Source: Roseateles sp.
GTDB taxonomy: Bacteria > Pseudomonadota > Gammaproteobacteria > Burkholderiales > Burkholderiaceae
Direction of reading: 5' to 3'
DNA length: 64,000 nt
NCBI GenBank assembly: GCA_019232985.1
Contig: JAFAMW010000013.1
Location: 1-64,000, forward strand
Both the position numbers and the translations under genes were made by a program. The notes beneath the pieces are model-generated. The model searched no databases, was not told where the DNA came from, and saw only the letters and a program-made list of their open reading frames with translations. Of the stretch, positions 60,981-64,000 are shown in pieces; positions within the stretch are counted from its first letter, which is position 1; each line of letters begins with the position of its first letter.

Positions 60981-62078
60981 TCAGATCAGCCACTCGCACC
61001 AATGGCCATGGCCGTGCGACCAGGCCAGCGCCTCGGCGCGGCCCTGCCATTGCAGCGTCCACAGCGTCGCGCGGTCGGCGGCCTCGAGGGCCGGCGCGGG
61101 CGGTAGCGCGAGGCCCGGCGGGCGCAGCGCCGCACGCTCGGCGCCGAGCCAGGCGAGGGTCGGGTGGGCGGCGACCGCGTCGCGCAGCCGCGCGAGCTCG
61201 GCGGCGGGCAGGTAGGCGAGCACCCAGCTGTTGAACAGCACGGGCTGGACGCCGGCCGGCAGGCCCGCGAGCCAGGGGCCGATCGCGGCGATGCAGTCGG
61301 GCTCGCGGCGCACGACGCGCCCGGCCTGCCGCGCGATCGCGACGGCCGCGTCGAGGCGCGCGCGGCGTGCGGCGTGGCAGGGCCACAGGCAGGCCTGCAG
61401 CCAGCGCAGCTCGGCGGCGTCGAGCACGTCGATCGGCGCGGGGTCGACGCCGTCGCGCGCGACCAGGCGCCACGCGGCGTCCGGCGCGGGCGCGCCGCGC
61501 CAGTGGCACGCGATGCGCGGTGCGGCCGGCGGCGTGGCGCCGCGCGCGAAGCAGCCGGCCGGCCCGTCGTAGTCGTAGCCATAGGCGTCGACGCCGAGGT
61601 TGAGCCCGGCGCTGCTGCCGAAGTCGAGCAGCGCGAACTCGCCGTGGCCGCCGCGCGCGGCCAGGTGCGCAAGCGCCGGCGCGAGCACCGCGCAGCGGCC
61701 GACCTCGTTGGTCTGGGTGCTGCGCGTGCGCAGGTGGGCCGCAAGCGCCGCGTGCTCGCGCGCCGCGAACTCGGCGAGCCGCGCGGGCAGCGCCGCGTCG
61801 GGCGCGCGCGTGCCGCCGACGCTCGGGTAGTAGGCGCGCAGGCCGTGGTCGGCGCCCGCGAGCACGCGCTCGTGCAGCGCGGCGAGCAGCAGGTTCGGGC
61901 GCGACTGCGTCGCGGGTGCGAGCGCCATCAGCTCGAGCAGCGGCGCCGCCGCGGCGATCGCGCGGCACAGCGCGACGTAGAGCGGGTCTTCCGTGCATTC
62001 GTGGTCGGCGAAGTCGCGGAACTGCGCGGCGAGCGCGGCCAGGGTCTCGGGCATGGGGCGGGTGTCGGGGTCTGCCAT
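60981..62078 (-). CDS. DUF2332 family protein
   Basis: 365 residues. The family pattern is present: FRDFADHECTEDPLYVALC near the start, LLDFGSSAGLNLGVDAYGYDY and VLFNSWVLAYLP near the middle. The FGSSAGLN segment resembles an SAM-dependent methyltransferase motif I, so a methyltransferase fold is plausible, but the family has no known function. It is divergent from the Crp/Fnr gene, 57 bp away, and may share its palindromic operator. Confidence 0.86.
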   Translation of the reverse strand: MADPDTRPMPETLAALAAQFRDFADHECTEDPLYVALCRAIAAAAPLLELMALAPATQSRPNLLLAALHERVLAGADHGLRAYYPSVGGTRAPDAALPARLAEFAAREHAALAAHLRTRSTQTNEVGRCAVLAPALAHLAARGGHGEFALLDFGSSAGLNLGVDAYGYDYDGPAGCFARGATPPAAPRIACHWRGAPAPDAAWRLVARDGVDPAPIDVLDAAELRWLQACLWPCHAARRARLDAAVAIARQAGRVVRREPDCIAAIGPWLAGLPAGVQPVLFNSWVLAYLPAAELARLRDAVAAHPTLAWLGAERAALRPPGLALPPAPALEAADRATLWTLQWQGRAEALAWSHGHGHWCEWLI

Positions 62079-62109
62079 GGCCTCAGCCTAGCGAACGGCG
62101 TCGCCACAA

Positions 62110-62129
62110 ATTGTCGGGTGCCCGACAAT
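62110..62129. promoter_or_regulatory. Perfect palindrome between DUF2332 and Crp/Fnr genes
   Basis: ATTGTCGGGTGCCCGACAAT: 9-bp perfect arms (62110-62118 and 62121-62129) around TG. It lies 6 bp before the Crp/Fnr start codon and 31 bp before the divergent DUF2332 start. The length and symmetry fit a dimeric regulator site, and the adjacent Crp/Fnr protein is the natural candidate. The half-site differs from the CRP (TGTGA) and FNR (TTGAT) consensus. Confidence 0.65.
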
Positions 62130-62135
62130 CCGGCG

Positions 62136-62834
62136 ATGGCAGAGCAACCCGTACCCGACGCGCTCGAGGCCGACCTGCGCCGGGTCCTGGCCGCGAACTT
62201 TCCGGCGGTCGAGCTCGACGCCGCGCAGGCGCGGCGCCTGTTGCCGCTGCTCGCGACGCGGCGCCTCGCGCGCGGCCGCACGCTGTTCGCGCAGGCGCAG
62301 CCGGTGCGCGCCTTTTATGCGGTGCTCGACGGCGAGGTCGAGGCGCGCCTGACCGGCCTCGACGGCGCGGTTTCGGTGCTCGAGCATGTGCGCGCGTCCA
62401 AGCTGTTCGGCCTCGCCGCGTTCGCCGCCGCGCGGCCCGCGCGCTACGAGGCGGTCGCGCAGGCGCCGAGCCGGCTGCTCGTGATCGGCGCGGCCGCCTA
62501 CGCCTGCCTGATGGACGAGGTGCCGGGCTTTGCGCGCGCGCTGCTGCGCGAATTCGCGGGGCGCTACGACGACATGATGCGGCTGCTCGAGGCCGCGCGC
62601 CACCGCGGCGCCGAGGAACGCCTGCGCCTCGCGCTGGCCCAGCTCGCGCGCGACCGCGGCGGCGACGCGGCGCCCGACGCCGACGGCTGGCGCCAGGTCG
62701 CCGCGACCCAGGCCGAGATCGCCGCCGTCGCGAACCTGTCGCGCCAGACCGTCAACGCGCTGCTGCGCCGCGCCGCGGCGGCCGGCCAGCTGCGGCGGCG
62801 CTACGGCCGGCTCTGGCTGCCGCCGGCTGCATAG
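62136..62834 (+). CDS. Crp/Fnr family transcriptional regulator
   Basis: 232 residues from the ATG at 62136. A cyclic-nucleotide-binding-type beta-roll (residues about 30-140, LARGRTLFAQAQPVRAFYAVLDGEV) precedes the dimer helix and a winged helix-turn-helix (TQAEIAAVANLSRQTVNALL). There are no Fnr-type N-terminal cysteines, so no iron-sulfur oxygen sensor is expected; the ligand is unknown. Autoregulation through the palindrome just ahead of its start is likely. Confidence 0.92.
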   Translation: MAEQPVPDALEADLRRVLAANFPAVELDAAQARRLLPLLATRRLARGRTLFAQAQPVRAFYAVLDGEVEARLTGLDGAVSVLEHVRASKLFGLAAFAAARPARYEAVAQAPSRLLVIGAAAYACLMDEVPGFARALLREFAGRYDDMMRLLEAARHRGAEERLRLALAQLARDRGGDAAPDADGWRQVAATQAEIAAVANLSRQTVNALLRRAAAAGQLRRRYGRLWLPPAA

Positions 62835-62893
62835 CGCCCAAGGCCTCGGAGCCGCCGTCATCACCCGGGGGGAGGCCGCCGGCGCGCCGTTGC

Positions 62894-63406
62894 TCAGGCG
62901 GCGAGCGCGGCCTCGATGTCGGCCGCGATCGACTCGGGCGTGTCGGTCGGCGCGTAGCGGCGCAGCACCTGGCCGTCGCGGCCGATCAGGAACTTGGTGA
63001 AGTTCCACTTGATCGCGCCGATGCCGAGGATGCCGGTCTTCTCCTTCTTCAGCCATTGCCAGAGCGGGTGGGCGTCGCCGCCGTTGACCTTGATCTTGGC
63101 CATCATCGGGAAGCTGACGCCGTAGTTCAGCTGGCAAAAGCCGGCAATTTCGTCGTTCGTCCCCGGATCCTGGCCGCCGAACTCGTTGCTCGGGAAGCCG
63201 ACGACGGTCAGGCCGCGCGCGCCGTAGCGCTGCCATAGCGCTTCGAGCCCGCCGAACTGCGGCGTGAAGCCGCAGGCGCTCGCGGTATTGACCACGAGCA
63301 GCACGCGGCCGCGGTAGTCGGCCAGCGGCTGGGGCTGGCCGGCGATCGTCGTCGCCTCGAAATCCCAGGCCCGGATACTGTCTTGCTCGTCTTGGTGTTC
63401 GCTCAT
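62894..63406 (-). CDS. Glutathione peroxidase (cysteine form)
   Basis: 170 residues from the ATG at 63406. Peroxidatic Cys45 in NTASACGFTPQF, the Gln in EFGGQDPG, Trp in AIKWNFTKFLI, and Cys in GFCQLNYGV as the likely resolving residue. The sequence is the thioredoxin-dependent kind seen in bacteria. There is no selenocysteine codon. It reduces peroxides in the cytosol. It stands alone between the Crp/Fnr gene and the edge gene. Confidence 0.93.
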   Translation of the reverse strand: MSEHQDEQDSIRAWDFEATTIAGQPQPLADYRGRVLLVVNTASACGFTPQFGGLEALWQRYGARGLTVVGFPSNEFGGQDPGTNDEIAGFCQLNYGVSFPMMAKIKVNGGDAHPLWQWLKKEKTGILGIGAIKWNFTKFLIGRDGQVLRRYAPTDTPESIAADIEAALAA

Positions 63407-63567
63407 CGCTGCCTTTCGTGCCTCGGGGGCAACATGGTTGCAAAAAAATCGGGACTTCGCGCTTGACCGGGCCAAATCGGGCCCAACAATCCGCGGGTTT
63501 CCATCATGGCGAATCGGCTGGCCCCGACCGTCCAATCGGGGCGCGATTTGAACAGGGAGTGCTCGAC

Positions 63568-64000
63568 TTGGATCATGTGGCCCGTTTCACGCCCGCCGAC
63601 CTCGGCAAGGGGCAAGGCGTCGATTTGAACGCTTATCGCTGGCGCCTGCTGACCCATGGAGATACCTGGTTCGCGCCACCCGGCGCCGGCCCCGGCCAGG
63701 CGAGCCTGCTCGACGAGCTGCGCTTCGAGTCGCCGACCGCCCTGGTCAGCGCGACCGCGGGCGCCGCGGCCGACGCCGGCCTGCTGCGCCATGTCGTCGA
63801 CCTCGCCGCCGCGCCCGACTTCGTGCGCCTGCTCAGCGCGGCCGACGCGCCGGTCTGGGACGGCATCGTGCTGTCCGTCGGCGGCGGCGACCTCGTCGCC
63901 GCGGCGAGCGTGCCCGCGCACCGCGCCGACGGCGGCGAGGTGCCGCTCGAGCAGCGCCTGCTGCGCCGCCAGACCGAGTGGGGCCCGCCCTCGGCCGGCG
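63568..64000 (+). CDS. Unidentified gene, 5' part only
   Basis: An open frame of more than 140 codons runs off the right edge. The start is uncertain: TTG at 63568 has AGGGAG 8 nt upstream; GTG at 63559 and 63577 are alternatives, and no ATG is in frame. The product begins with LDHVARFTPADLGKGQG and later has LRHVVDLAAAPDFVRLL. No signal peptide, membrane segment or known motif is seen. High GC in third positions supports real coding. Confidence 0.5.
   Translation, partial: MDHVARFTPADLGKGQGVDLNAYRWRLLTHGDTWFAPPGAGPGQASLLDELRFESPTALVSATAGAAADAGLLRHVVDLAAAPDFVRLLSAADAPVWDGIVLSVGGGDLVAAASVPAHRADGGEVPLEQRLLRRQTEWGPPSAG

Overview
The window reads as chromosomal DNA of a high-GC betaproteobacterium, most likely Burkholderiales (Rubrivivax/Roseateles/Leptothrix-like). 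This is inferred from gene content: a soluble NAD-dependent molybdenum formate dehydrogenase operon of fdsGBACD type beside an oxalate/formate-type MFS carrier, a 3-hydroxybutyrate dehydrogenase (PHB metabolism), a kdsD-kdsC-lptC block, a glycine-rich RRM protein, and S53 and M13 peptidases. No rRNA, tRNA, insertion sequence, prophage or CRISPR array was seen. Coding density is very high, and most genes sit in short runs joined by ATGA/GTGA/TTGA overlaps.

Left part (1-34.6 kb), mostly housekeeping and degradative genes. Positions 1-5.3 kb hold a secreted zinc phospholipase/P1-nuclease-like protein cut by the window edge, a sedolisin (S53) protease, a class V aminotransferase and an AGE-family lipoprotein. 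Positions 5.3-13 kb hold a VOC protein, an M13 endopeptidase, a PiT phosphate transporter, an acyl-CoA dehydrogenase and a Kef-type antiporter. Positions 13-17.2 kb hold two small lipoproteins, a CPA1 antiporter and a glutamate-type dehydrogenase with a clear terminator. Positions 17.2-17.5 kb carry a pair of inverted, structured repeat elements, followed by an AAA ATPase whose start codon lies in a palindrome. Then come a MORN-repeat protein, the Kdo/LPS genes kdsD-kdsC-lptC-SDR, an RRM protein, a membrane protein plus MarC, a GMC oxidoreductase, an M17 aminopeptidase, small membrane genes, a DTW-domain tRNA-modifying enzyme, an M3 oligopeptidase, 3-hydroxybutyrate dehydrogenase and a B12-binding radical SAM protein with an unusual cysteine motif.

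Middle (34.7-43.5 kb): a formate module. A LysR regulator, a palindromic LTTR-type box, an OFA-type MFS carrier, fdsG, fdsB, fdsA, fdsD and fdhD run in one direction. The genes from fdsG onward overlap or lie very close. Together they would import oxalate/formate and oxidise formate to CO2 with NAD+.

Right part (43.5-64 kb): first a three-gene set of exported proteins of unknown role (TIGR03790-like lipoprotein, DUF2145, Ser-rich protein). Then follows an unusually dense set of genes for D-Ala-containing or muropeptide-type substrates: peptide-binding protein, LysR regulator, D-Ala-D-Ala dipeptidase, Tat-exported S66 carboxypeptidase, PBP4-like carboxypeptidase, ornithine-cyclodeaminase-family enzyme, TonB-dependent receptor, cytoplasmic S66 L,D-carboxypeptidase, cytoplasmic beta-lactamase-fold hydrolase, D-amino-acid dehydrogenase and an aromatic aminotransferase. 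I regard this as the best candidate for an undescribed system: uptake and complete catabolism of cell-wall peptides. The window ends with a DUF2332 protein, a divergent Crp/Fnr regulator with a perfect 9-bp-arm palindrome in front of it, a glutathione peroxidase and the start of an unidentified gene.
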